Positions 33,601 through 44,339 of a stretch of DNA of 64,000 nucleotides are shown here, in pieces. The DNA comes from Acanthococcus lagerstroemiae (lineage: Eukaryota; Arthropoda; Insecta; Hemiptera; Eriococcidae). A program made the position numbers and the translations under genes. The DNA lies in NCBI GenBank assembly GCA_031841125.1, contig CM063114.1, positions 43,111,574 to 43,175,573 of the forward strand, written 5' to 3'. Within the stretch, counting starts at the first letter, position 1. The number at the start of each line of letters is the position of its first letter. The notes beneath the pieces are model-generated. The model ran no database searches and was not told where the DNA came from. It was given only the letters and a program-made list of their open reading frames with translations.

Positions 33601-34400
33601 GAGAATGACCTACCACGACACCTAGTTCCATACGTGCTCGATGAATTTGCTCAGAGCGACAAGTTGTCGCATTGGCGTACAGTCGTAATAACTGAATATT
33701 CCGGAAATGCGATTACGTTCGGGTCTTTAAATTCGTGTTTAGAGTCAAAGTTTCCAGCGTCGAGGGCGAAGAAAACTTTCTTTTAATAGAAGCACATCAG
33801 TCAAGTCTGCTGGTGTACGTTGTACCAAAAGAACGTTCGCACTATTCGATTACGAGGAAAAACGCATTTCCTTTTTTTCCTTTTTTTTTTTCTTTTTTCT
33901 TTTTTGCAAAAACAAATCCGCAGAGGTAATGATAAAAAACCAATTCATTTTTAATCTTTTTAAAACGTCGGTGGAAAGGCATTAAAATGACATCTGTTGT
34001 TTTTTCCCCACAGAGTGACGAATTTACCAAGCCCGTTGATTTTGTTAAAACCCAACCGATGACGATTTGCGATTATTCTCTACTTCGGATTTAGGCCTGC
34101 ACTCGTTCCTTTGTTTTATTTTCGGTTCGACTCGACACGCGGCTTAAATCGAAATTATATCGACTGAGAATCCGACTTCCTCATTACTGTCGACAGAACA
34201 AGACGAATAATTAAACGTTTCGAGGATGCCCTTTCCTGCTAAAACTGGTAACTGGAATGTCTCACTATACCTCAAAGAAAATCACTTTTACCTGGTCTTT
34301 ATACTCGTAATTTGACAATTACGCGGTCACAAAGATCTACCTTCATCGATCACATTTGAAAAACTTTAGATAAACAGCAGGTAAAATTCGGATTTATACA
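33601..34400. other. Probable unique host DNA
   Basis: No element recognised. Composition (TCGA-rich, mixed) resembles 5835-6792 and 56700-57780, which I take to be host intron or intergenic DNA. A T-rich run at about 33870-33905 contains no gene. No convincing exon was found on either strand. Confidence 0.35.
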
Positions 34401-34404
34401 AGAG

Positions 34405-34555
34405 GCGCGAAATAGTATATTACATACCAAGGGAGGGAAAAAAGTGTTTTCACAAGCGCAAATTTTAACGCTTCTTACCCTCCCCTATTGTGTACGATAT
34501 TTTATTCAACATGTAGGTACTCAGAAAGTGAAAGCATTTAATTTTATTTTATTAA
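34405..34555 (+). repeat. Unnamed interspersed repeat, copy 1 (partial)
   Basis: Shares 'aatagtatatta', 'aagggaggga', 'gttttcac.agcg', 'ggtayggtattttattcaa' and 'tcagaaa' with the copies at 35615-36045 and 37440-37905. Only the first 140 bp or so are present. No coding capacity; class unknown. Confidence 0.6.
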
Positions 34556-34619
34556 TGGCTCCGAATAAGGGTACAAAAAAAAAAAAAGAAAAAAAAGACT
34601 GACATTAATACAAGACGGT

Positions 34620-35163
34620 GACCCAAAAGGTGTGGAGATTGGGCTCTGTACAGCCCTGAAGTACCTGAGGCTGTGGTTCAACGAGAAGCTGCATTTCCGA
34701 GAGTACTTCCGACGGTCAGCTGAGAAGGCGGATCGAGTAGCTGAACAGCTGTCCCGTCTGATGTCGAATCTAGGGGGACCGAGGGAGAAGCGAAGAAAGA
34801 TACATGTCAACGTCGTTATGTCGGTCCTCCGGGTCGCCAGTATTTGCCGACGCCATCAAGATTCCCTACAGAAGAGCGGAGATGGAGAAGATTCAACGAA
34901 AAGCCGCAATGAGGTGTGTCAATGCGTACCGCACTGTTTCTTCGGAAGCAGTAGGCGAGTTAGCGTGTATACCGCCAATCGAACTCAAGGTCGACGAGTT
35001 AGCGGAGGTGTACGGTGCGAAGAAGAGAGCGAAGACGGAACGGGAAACACTTCGGGTCAAGCGAGTCATCCAGCAGGCGACCCTTCGGAAGTGGAAGGAC
35101 GCGCTCGCCCATTCGACCAAGGGCGAGTGGACCCGAGCGTTGATACGCGACCTCGATGTATAG
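34620..35163 (+). pseudogene. R1-clade LINE ORF2, post-RT fragment
   Basis: Frame 1 (34632 to about 34830) reads LKYLRLWFNEKLHFREYFRR, EKADRVAEQLSRLMSNLGGP and VNVVMSVLR; a frameshift then leads to the 34804-35163 frame with FADAIKI, EKIQRKAAMRCVNAYRTVS, ACIPPIELKVDELAEVY and TKGEWTRALIRDL, ending at TAG. These are signatures of the region between the polymerase and the zinc finger in R1 relatives. The zinc finger is missing: the frame ends and the 3' tail begins directly, so an internal deletion is likely. 5'-truncated as well. Confidence 0.85.
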
Positions 35164-35396
35164 GCAGGCAGATGTAACGGAGATGAACTTCCCCGGTCAG
35201 TAAGGAACCCCATGGTGGCCCTCGCAGGACGCGCGCACCGAAAGCGGAACGGCGAAATGGGGCGCGGGCCGGCCTCAAAGCGTCCCTTCGACCACTGATG
35301 CGATACTCGAAAGAGTAGTTTCAGGGGACGGATGTGAGGTGTCTTAGGGGCCACTTGGGCGTGCGTGCATCGCCATACGCCCCACCACACCAATAC
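35164..35396 (+). mobile_element. R1-clade LINE 3' tail
   Basis: About 230 bp of non-coding sequence after the ORF2 remnant. Its last 200 bp match the tail at 15970-16175 (minus), and its last 100 bp the fragment at about 3430-3535. Ends near catcgccatacgccccacca. Three copies with the same end define the 3' terminus of this family. Confidence 0.75.
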
Positions 35397-35614
35397 AGGG
35401 TGACCCAGAGAAGATGACGACCTAGTTTCTTTTTTTAATAGCAGGGTTGGTAACACTGTTACAGCAGCCAATACGTGATGGCGTGTAATTTAAGAGTTGG
35501 ATATTTTGTTATCAGGTGACTCCAGTGAACATGGAGCGTTATCTAGTGAAAGAATGTGCTTTTTGCGTTTAACAGTATTTTCGGTTGAATTTGACTGTGA
35601 CGGTGCAAAGAGCT

Positions 35615-36045
35615 TTTCGTACAGAGTTCAAAGTATGAATAATAGTATATTATATAAGGGAGGGAAGGAAGCGTTTTCACGAGTGCGAGGTCTGCACCAC
35701 GAGTAATTACAGTTCAAGACTCTGTTGGGTACGGTATTTTATTCAAAACGTAGTCAGAAAATGAATGTAACGAGAACTCCCTCAATTCTCGCTTAATTTT
35801 GCAGTAATTTTTGGTATCCATGACACTACAATGATCGACTTCGAACAACACAAGTATATGAAACCACATGAAACAGTCGGATCAGTGTAGCCAAATCATC
35901 TACTTATAATATTGATTACTTTGAGAGAGAGAAATGATCACATCACGCCCTAAGGAGGAAAGATAAGGCGTAAACCAAATCTAAACACCAGTTTGATACT
36001 GTTGGAGGCGGACTCTTCGTCAAGACTAAACCGTTCAAACATAAA
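35615..36045 (+). repeat. Unnamed interspersed repeat, copy 2 (longest)
   Basis: A contiguous copy of about 430 bp. Its left part (35630-35830: aagggagggaagg, tctgcaccac, gactctgttgggta) matches 37725-37905, and its right part (35850-36045: catgaaacagtcgga, aacaccagttcgat-like, ctcaagact) matches 39040-39225. It shows that the two separated pieces downstream were once one unit. No open frame or terminal repeat identifies its class. Confidence 0.65.
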
Positions 36046-36292
36046 ATAATCTTTTGACATTTACACGTCTTTGTTTTGGCACAAAACGGAAAAAAACGTT
36101 ATTTTTTGAGCGTTACTCTGGAGCATCATGAAAAAAACAAAACAAGAAAAAAAACAGCTGATCGAGAGCTTTGGTTTGAATACATCTATATATTTAAAAT
36201 ATATTTAAAATATATTTGAAAAACTGGGTTCTATGAAGTTCAACACCTATATCTCAGGCCCTAATTATCGCACAATGCTGGTTACGGTCTTC

Positions 36293-36600
36293 AAACACTC
36301 GGTGAATCAAGCTACTTATGAATCTTTTTTGATCACTCAATTCCGTTCAGGCTGAGCAGAGTTATGAGGTAACAACCAACTCAACCTCACTACTCACACG
36401 CATTTCTTCCACTCATTTGTCCATTACTCACGAACTACATGACCTACAAAGTTCATCTTAGTCTAAAAACACTCAGTGAAGCAACCTCTTTCATCTGCTT
36501 TTTTGATCACTCAAATCCGTTCAGTCCGCGGAGAGTTATGAGGTAACAAACAACTCAACCTCACTACTTACACGCCTTTCTTCCACTCCCAAAGTAGGAG
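36293..36600. repeat. Two-copy tandem repeat, 174 bp
   Basis: 'aaacactcrgtgaakcaa', 'ttttttgatcactcaa.tcc', 'gagttatgaggtaac' and 'ctcaacctcactact' occur at 36293-36420 and again at 36467-36595, an offset of 174 bp. It lies immediately upstream of the Helitron helicase fragment and may be element sequence. Confidence 0.75.
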
Positions 36601-37403
36601 AAAAAGGGTTCTCAGAATTCTTGCTGCAGATTGGTAATGGTACTTTCCCTCATTCTGGCTTTGAAAATGGGGGCATTATAGAATTACCTGCAAGCATAAT
36701 TTCTCAGGACATTATAAGAGATGTCTATGGTGAAAAGTTTGACACTCCGGAGGATGTCCTGAAATTTTCTAATGTTGCAATTCTGGCACCAAAGAATGAT
36801 CATTGTCAGAAGATCAACAAGATTTTGGACTTGATTCCTGGAAAAGCCAAAACCTACACAAGCGTGAGTAGACTGATCAGTGAAAATGACAGTGAAATCC
36901 TGCAATTCCCCGTTGAATTTCAGGATAGTCTGGAGTTGACAGGTTTACCACCAAATAGATTACACTTAAAAGTTGGTGCGATTGTTATGCTGCTACGTAA
37001 TATGAATGTGGCACTTGGACTGCTGAATAGGACACGACTAATTTTGAGAAACATGTACACGAATGCACTGGATTAGGAAATAATAACTGGGGTAGAGCGC
37101 GGTCGAAGGATATTACTCCCAAGAGTGGATCTGTCACCAGCGGATTCCACTTTGCCTTTTTCATTCAAAAGGAGACAATTTCAAACAAGGTTAGCTTTTT
37201 GTATGACGATCAACAAGGCACAGGGACAGACGCTGGAGAAGGTTGGGATATATCCACCAAAGTATGTCTTCAGTCATGGACAATTATACGTAGCTCTGTC
37301 GCGGACAACTTCGTTTAATAATTTTAAAAAACAAGTACAACCTGGGAGCTATAAAACTGCAAATGTGGTGTGGAAGGAAGTCTGTAATATGATAACTTCA
37401 TAA
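36600..37403 (+). pseudogene. Helitron Rep/helicase C-terminal fragment
   Basis: Two open pieces encode the end of a Pif1-type helicase as found in Helitron Rep-helicase proteins. First, 36600-37076: FSEFLLQIGNG, GGIIELPASII, FSNVAILAPKNDHCQKINKI and LTGLPPNRLHLKVGAIVMLL. After a stop at 37077 and a short gap, 37125-37403: [20 protein letters not shown] with [12 protein letters not shown] (motif V) and [13 protein letters not shown] (motif VI). The Rep nuclease and the Walker A/B motifs are absent, so the fragment cannot act. Confidence 0.88.
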
Positions 37404-37481
37404 ATTTTTGTAATTTTCATTTTTTTTAAATATATAGAATAGAGATAGATGGTGCGCTGCTAGTTTTGAATAATAGCATAT
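37404..37481. repeat. Left end of unnamed repeat copy 3
   Basis: 'gaataatagcatat' at about 37467-37481 corresponds to gaataatagtatatt at 35637 in copy 2. The copy is then split by the solo LTR. Confidence 0.55.
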
Positions 37482-37720
37482 TGTGGCGAATGCTCCCGAA
37501 CATTCGAGATAAGTAAAGAACGGTCGACACATTTCGAGCAACAGAATAAAAAGATCGATAACGAGAGCGATAAGAAGTTTTGCCGATAACGCCCGTACAG
37601 TCTAGTTTTGTAGGCGATAAATCGTGCATTTTCAAGGCGATTTAGCAGCTGTTTTGTGTTGTGTGAAATTAAAGTCATTGTTGCGTGTTTTCGTGCGTTT
37701 TTGGTGCGGATTCCATTACA
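37482..37720 (+). repeat. Solo LTR of the Gypsy element
   Basis: 239 bp from tgtggcgaatgctcccgaac to gattccattaca, matching the LTR at 53454-53741 along its length (shorter by internal indels, lacking ggatataaaggccgctggcc). A 4-bp duplication atat flanks it (37478-37481 and 37721-37724). A solo LTR results from recombination between the two LTRs of a full element. It interrupts a copy of the unnamed repeat. Confidence 0.9.
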
Positions 37721-37909
37721 ATATTATATTTGTACAAGGGAGGGAAGGAAGAGTTTTCACGAGCACGAAGTCTGCACCACAACTGATAACACTTCATGAC
37801 TCTGTTGGGTATGACATTTTATTCCAAACATATTCAGAAAATGGAAGTATAATGAACTTCCTCAGTTCTCATGTAATTTTCCACTAATTCGTGATATCCA
37901 TGGCACTAA
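37721..37909 (+). repeat. Unnamed repeat copy 3, middle part
   Basis: Matches 35645-35830 of copy 2 (aagggagggaagga, tctgcaccac, gactctgttgggta, atatccatggcac). Continues only after about 1.1 kb of other sequence, at about 39030. Confidence 0.65.
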
Positions 37910-39024
37910 CAGTGGCGTGCGGTGATTTTTCCTAGGAGGTAAGCGATCAGCGTAGAGGTGAAGTAAAAATCAGAATAAAAGTATGAAACATGCTACTACA
38001 AAATGGCATTGATGAAATTATTCAAATTGTTGTATCCCTGTGTAGGGTTATTCCATATGCATTTATTCTTTACTGCGACGAATAGCAGACACAGGGACGC
38101 ACCCCCGAAGAGTTTTCCCGAAGGGGGAGGGGGCAAGATTATGAAAGTTCCAACACACTCAATTCAAAATTACTAAGTATCAAAGCAAAAAAAAAAAAAA
38201 AAACTCTTTTGACCTGTTGGATTTTTCCAACTGACTCAACTCAAAATTCCCATAGATCACAGCAAAAAAACCTTTCACTTGTTGGATTTTTCCAACTTCG
38301 CAAGCCAAAGAAAAAAAATCTTTTTCTCAACTGGTGAATGAAAAATTCTTACAGGAGAGGAGTTACCCACCCCTCCCCTATCGGTACGTCCCTGAATAAG
38401 CATAGACATGACCAAAAAAAAAACACACACAAAAAAAAAGTTTTCCACCATGTTTTCATAGTGCAATGCGTGGCAATGCCTAGTAAAACTCGAATCACCT
38501 CTCTTTTGCTCAGTTTTTAAAACTGGTAATTCTGGTTTAGGCTTCCCACCACGCGAAAACGGTTTTTTATAAGATCTTGAATATGCATTTTGGGGACAAA
38601 AAAAAAAACGGAGCATTTAAACATAACGCGTTGACTAGTAGAAGAACATAATCACGTTTCACTGTCAACTTCGACGTTCGTGTGTAGCCAGCCGAGCCAA
38701 GCCTGACTCAAAGCGCTTCCAGAACACAACCAAACGCACAGGTTTCGTCGCATTGAACATGCTAATGTATTTTTGTGTTGGTAATTGACACGGACGGAGG
38801 CGGAGCGTAAGTCGTGCAATGCGTGCAGTATGGAAAAGAAGCGTTAGATCCAACACACACCTCGCTGACCTATACAAAGATATATGTACAAGGAATGCCA
38901 AACGCCGAACAGTATACATCTCCCGTGAATTTATTATACAAATGTGGGCTGACAGGAAAAAAGAGACCTCAGGGCAAAAAAAAAAACATTTTTGTGATAA
39001 CAACTGTTTTTGATTAATTTTTGG
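37910..39024. mobile_element. Insertion with hAT-like left end (uncertain)
   Basis: This 1.1-kb block splits the unnamed repeat. It begins cagtggcgtgcggtg, resembling common hAT terminal repeats, but no matching right end or 8-bp duplication was found, so it is either truncated or made of several pieces (one of them the block at 38092-38394). The minus frame at 38665-39003 has no recognised family. Confidence 0.4.
38092..38394. mobile_element. Short MITE-like element
   Basis: 303 bp bounded by cagggacgcaccccc (38092) and the complement of cagggacgtaccgatagg (38394), an inverted pair of the hAT type. No exact 8-bp duplication: flanks are agcagaca and aataagca. No coding sequence. Confidence 0.4.
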
Positions 39025-39235
39025 CCGCTATATCAAACAATACAAACTGATGAAACTACATGAAACAGTGGGACCAGAGTAGCTTAACCTTACACTCGAA
39101 GTATTAGTTACGCCGGAGGAGGAAAATAATCACTTTTCTAACCAAGGAAAGAAAATCTACTGTAAACAGTATCCACACAACACCAGTTCGATATTGGTGA
39201 AAAACTATTCTTTCTCAAGACTGTAAAGAAATGGT
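39025..39235 (+). repeat. Unnamed repeat copy 3, right part
   Basis: Matches 35850-36040: tgaaactacatgaaacagtg, aacaccagttcgatattgg, ctcaagactgtaaa. Together with 37404-37481 and 37721-37909 it completes one copy broken by two later insertions. Confidence 0.65.
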
Positions 39236-40349
39236 AAATTTTCGTTCCCTAATTTTGGGGTGCACGGCTTCATTATATCAGGAATCACTGCAGACAGCAT
39301 TCGCGGCAACGATTAAGTCATTTCTGTGGCTCGTGCCTGAATCCCACGGACTGGTAATTGACCCTTGTCCCTCAACAGTTGATGCAGTAGCAGGCTCTAG
39401 CCACCACCTACACATTAGCAACGAGTTTCCGCCACGCGGACAGGAACTCGTAGGAATGACCCAGTATGCTTGGCACATTCTTCCTGAGGCTACTTTTGCG
39501 AGAACCGTTCGCGTAGTATAGTCGAATATATGCGTCTTTTTGCTATCGTGAAAGTGTAGTGGCAGCTGAAAGAACCCAATTGCATCGTAGGTGAGTTTAC
39601 TTACGGAGTACCAATCCTTCTACAGGCGTACCCTTCTAGATACCGAACTGCTTCATTATATTACCTAATTAGGCTAAAGAGTTGCGCATATTCAGACTGT
39701 TTCGTCGGGTATCGATGTACGCTCGTCATGCAGAGCGGGTTGCTCAGGCGAGAATACGACGTACAACCTCACGTGTACGATCTCACGTAGCAGGGCGGTC
39801 CGTACTCAGGATGTAGAGTATGTAGGCTCCGAGATGGAGGTCCCCGAACCCCCGCACAAGTGTGACCAGGCTGGATTAGTGGCGTACCTAATTGCGATAC
39901 TAGCACTGGCTGACGAGGCAGCGAGGCTTGTACCCAAGCCACGGTACAGATCATGAGATCATACATCACAGTTTTGCATACCTGGTTAGATTTCGAATTA
40001 TGGTACTCAAACGCAATTATTTTCTTATAATTCCAGGAAGTACCAATCGGCAGACGCGCTAAAGATCCTACCCTCGCAGCTACAAGGTTTTCGTGTATAC
40101 TGATCAATTAATTAACAATATCGGTAATGTTTTCATTAAGTAAAATAAGACGTTATATCAAAATTCATTTAGTTTTCCTTGATTTACCATCATACCGGTC
40201 TCTCGACTTTACTTCTCCTTTCTCTTTTCCTCATTTATTTTTACAAGGCTAACCCGTTGATCTTCCCGAGTACATTTTGAATAAGGCAACATAAATATAT
40301 GCTCAGATATCAGCGAGAGCTTCGCGTGGCCAGCCCGTGAATCACTGCA
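39236..40349. other. Non-coding, no element recognised
   Basis: Mixed sequence with short open frames on both strands and no family signature. A GC-richer segment at about 39790-39960 contains ggttcggggacct on the minus strand, but no tRNA fold was found. Confidence 0.35.
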
Positions 40350-40351
40350 TA

Positions 40352-41291
40352 GGGTAAAGGTGGCGAAGATGCCGCACCTTCAAAATAAATACATTGGCAA
40401 CACTGAACCATGAAAACGACATCGTCATTATACGCCCCAGGCTACACTGACTTCCAGATAGCGTTTTCTTTTCACAGCGGAAGATATACGTGGTTCCGTT
40501 ATTCTTTGTTTACAAATTACTGCCCACTAAACGTGAATAAAATGTTATCAGTACGACTGTTTTTGTATTTGGTCGAAGAAGAATACATCTATTCTGATGA
40601 AGTGAAACGCGTGAAAGCAAAAAGTAAGTAAATTTATTGTAGAATACAATGAGGACATAACATTTGAGATTTTCAGCAATCTTATTGTGCATAATTGCCC
40701 AATCACTGATGACTGACGTCAACAATGTAAGGTTGGTGAAGATGGCAAAATGAGTGGAGGCTAAGATGCCGCACTTCCCGCTGCGGAAGAATCACAATTT
40801 ATGTCAATCTGTCACTGACAGATTGAGGCGAATCGAGTCAAACCCTGTGTCACAGCTGAAACTCTGCCCACCGGAGTATTCGTTGACAGAAGGTGTCAGA
40901 ATTTCATTGTAATGACAGAATTTTTTCTTTTTTTTGTCACACGGTTAAACGCAGAGCAACGTGAAGGTTGTGTTTTGTACTTCGTGTGCATATCTTTTCC
41001 ATTGCGCTAGCCGCGTTATGGTAAGTTAAAAAGGCGCCGTCGCGTATTCAATGGAGCTTAGCCGACCAATGCGGCATCTTACCCACCCTCAGAAACACTT
41101 CATCAAAAGTTGGACATTCGCACAATGTCATTGTTTTTTGGTAATTCGAACGTGAAACTTTATTTTCATCATATTATATGATGTACTACAGACCATAGTA
41201 TATATATACTTCAAAATATTCTCAATTTGACGTCATAACCACGAGATATGGCAATTCACAGAAAGGTGCGGCATCTTTGCCACCTTTACCC
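40352..41291. mobile_element. TA-flanked MITE with nested inverted repeats
   Basis: 940 bp with outer inverted repeats of about 29 bp (gggtaaaggtggcgaagatg at 40352; its near-complement ends at 41291), flanked by TA on both sides (40350-40351 and 41292-41293), as for Tc1/mariner-type elements. A second inverted pair lies inside (about 40754-40775 and 41066-41090) and shares the core taagatgccgca. No transposase. Non-autonomous. Confidence 0.8.
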
Positions 41292-41293
41292 TA

Positions 41294-44200
41294 CGTTAAC
41301 GGAGGCATCAAAATGGGTATCGACATAATTTTTTTCAGTTTCTTTAAGTTTTTGTACCCAAATGCTTTGGAACACATTGTATTAAACCAAATCATATGGG
41401 AATTATGACAATATCTCAACGCATACAAAACTTATTCAGCCTAAACTATTTGTTGAGAGACATGACGATGCAAATATCGACTGCACAATTGGGTCTACTT
41501 TCGTATACGCTGGTATATAAAATGTTGATAGTAATGTCGATACTTGTCAAACGATACAAAAATTTGTCAGACTGTCGCATTTTTTCAAGAACAACCCAAA
41601 AACAGGTTGTCCACGAAAAAATGCCGACATGTGTCTCCGGTCACACCTTCCTGCATTACGACCGGAGGGCGTACTTAGATCGGGAAATCGGCGTAAGTGG
41701 CCGACCAAGAAAAGCCGAGAAAGCCTGAGGAAGTATCCCGCCTAGCTCATAAAAGACCTCTCAGGCGTGGTATTGCCCGGGATAGGAAGGTGGTTATCCA
41801 GATCACATGTTAAGTCGTTTCAAGTTCCGGAACGAAGAAGTGAACAAAAACTAAAAACTTACGATCTCACGTTCTCCTGCAAGTTACGTTACCCATAGCT
41901 CCCCCCCCCGCCCCCTCACAAAGAAAAGTTGGTGATACATCACAAACATATTTGTATTCCGCAAGGTAAAACAACGAAAACAAATAGCACCGCATGGCGG
42001 ATCGCGGGCACTCAAACGAAAAACTCGAACACAAAAATCATTGAAGCTCCGGCGGCGGAAAACTCACGGACCCGCGAAGACGGCAGTTCGATTTTTAAAA
42101 AAAGATCCAAAATAACAGCGAAAGAGAAGAAAACCGTTTGAAAGGAAAAAAAAAACTAGAAAAAAATTGTAGCAAGAAAAGAAATAGAAAAAACAAGCTT
42201 GAAACAACATCACAGAAAAATATTTTGCAGATTACAGGTACAACAAGATGGTAAAGAAAAAAGGTAAAAGGAGGGAAAGGAAATGGAAAATAGGAAAACG
42301 TCACTCCGTATGCAGATTCTCACCTGCATACGGTGTGAGGAGGGTAGAGGGAAAGGAACCTGGCGCGTTCATACATAATCAATTTAGTCGAACTGCAGTT
42401 ATCGCGTTTTACCATGCCACAATACTACAATGTTTACAGTAATTTCGATACATGTAGATGCTTGTTGACTAAAATGTTAACTGCATTTTCCATCCACCGA
42501 ACACTTGCTCATTATTTTTCTGTAGAAATGTACACTACACAGTCGACAGTGAACAGAGCATCGACATTTATACGTGGACGGGACATGAAAATGTGTACTC
42601 ACAATGTCCTGGATTTCAATATCAACATTTTAGTCGATATTTCCATGTGCACGTGTTGCACGGGATATTGCGAACTCTTTTTCGTAAAAGAAAATGACAA
42701 ACTGGCCAATCTCCAGGCTAATTTTGAATCACCTGCCAAACAATTCCTTTTTTCAACAGCTATTCATTTCACCTCGCCATTTCACTGTGCTGCAGGAAAA
42801 ATCGAGCGAACCATTAGTTCAAATTCGTAATTTTTCAAGCTAAAAACACAATCGTTTGAAAAAGAATTAATGCTCGGAAGGGAGAAGTCAAGGCCGAACG
42901 AAATTCATTTAAAACCTTACAGTAAGCCGGTTATAATTAATAATGAGAATCCGGAATCCAGGGGAGGAGGAGGAGACTTTTCCGAGATGGTCAGAACGGC
43001 GCAGCGGGGAATCTAGATTTCGAGAATATTTCGGGAGAACTGTACCGCTCCGGAATAATAAATTCGAGAGCCAGACGTTTCCAGGTTATTGTAAAATATG
43101 GCGCTGTTTAGAAATTTTTATGCAGCGAGCTTGTTAAAAACAAATATTGTAAGGAAAAAGAAAGAAAGAAAGAAAAAAAAGATCTTTTGGTGATAGTGAA
43201 ACTAAAATAAATGTTAATTGCTTGCGCTGCTGTCGCGAGGCTGAAGCATGAACCGTTAGGATGCTACGTTAACTATAGCCGGTATGCCATTTTTATGACG
43301 ACTATTTATATCTAGAGCTAGCTCAAACTGTCATTGGCCAATGGCTGTTGAGGGGACCTTAAATTTAAAAAAAATAATAAAATAAAATAAATATTTTACA
43401 GATATTCAAATAGTCCAATTCGGGAACTAAATAGTTACGGTAGAAAATGATGTAATTAAGAATTGTATTCCACTTTCGTAATTTTGCGGTTGTAAGGAGC
43501 AGACTAGGCAAGTTAGCATACTTTAAGGTAGAAACAGAGTGTACGAACTCCCCCCTCGCTATTTTCGGAACACAGTTAGGGCAAGGTCGGACGAACGAGG
43601 GGCCAAAAAGAAGTAATATGGCAACGTACTAGGCCGCCATGTTGTTGAAACTGCGGTGTTTACCGGTCAGCAGATTTTCTTTCGAGACACACCGGGCGAA
43701 GTCGTGATTCTAGGCAGCCAAAACCTAACTACACGGCTTTTTCAATGTTTGCTTGCAAGTCAAAATTTTACATTAACTTTCACGTAAAAACACTTCCTCT
43801 CTTTCCAGTGGCCTGTCCCTATACACAGGATGTCCTCTCTTGGTCCTCTTCACAAGTAGCATACAGAGTGTCACAACTTGAATAAGAAATCCAACAAATC
43901 TAGATGGGATTCATTTAAATGGATAATTTTTCTGTACAACTTCACTTCCTTGTGATCAGTATTACTTGATTTACCAAAAGACTGCCACAATTTTAGCTAC
44001 GAGGAAAAATATGTTTGGTACGGTCATTTTAGCAAAAAAAAAAAAAAAAAAAACCACACAAAAATTTGATCATAAAATACAAACAGGACTATAATTTACA
44101 ACATAATTTTTGAGATCAACATCTCAATATAGCTAATACAAATTTGAAAGATTGTTTCAAAATTAAAACTGAGTAACAATAATTCACAAAAAAAAAAAAA

Positions 44201-44335
44201 AAAAAAAACACACAAAAAAACAGTACCTTTTCATAATTAGAGATTATTTTTTCACCTTGACTACTTTGAGTAGGCTACCAAATACCCTTAAAAAATATAT
44301 TACATTCGTTCTATTTGGAAAACAAATGGCGGAAC
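41294..44335. other. Non-coding stretch, some possibly unique host DNA
   Basis: No gene recognised. The plus-strand frame at 42414-42830 (138 codons) is the longest but has no family motif. A-rich runs at about 42148-42220, 44034-44053 and 44189-44208, and a 'gaaagaaagaaag' run at about 43160. 42900-43130 is TCGA-rich and looks unique. I see no exon with supported splice sites. Confidence 0.35.
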
Positions 44336-44339
44336 TGGA

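Noticed and set aside
35520..35575. Frame reading VNMERYLVKECAFCV after a gggtgacccag-like start, similar to the opening of some insect transposase-associated proteins
   Set aside because: Only about 15 residues match the idea before the frame diverges, and no inverted terminal repeat was found.
39780..39970. GC-rich segment with a ggttcg string on the minus strand, considered as a tRNA gene
   Set aside because: No acceptor stem or cloverleaf could be laid out.
42414..42830. Plus-strand frame of 138 codons
   Set aside because: No domain, no splice signals at the ends and no biased codon pattern that I could see; treated as chance.
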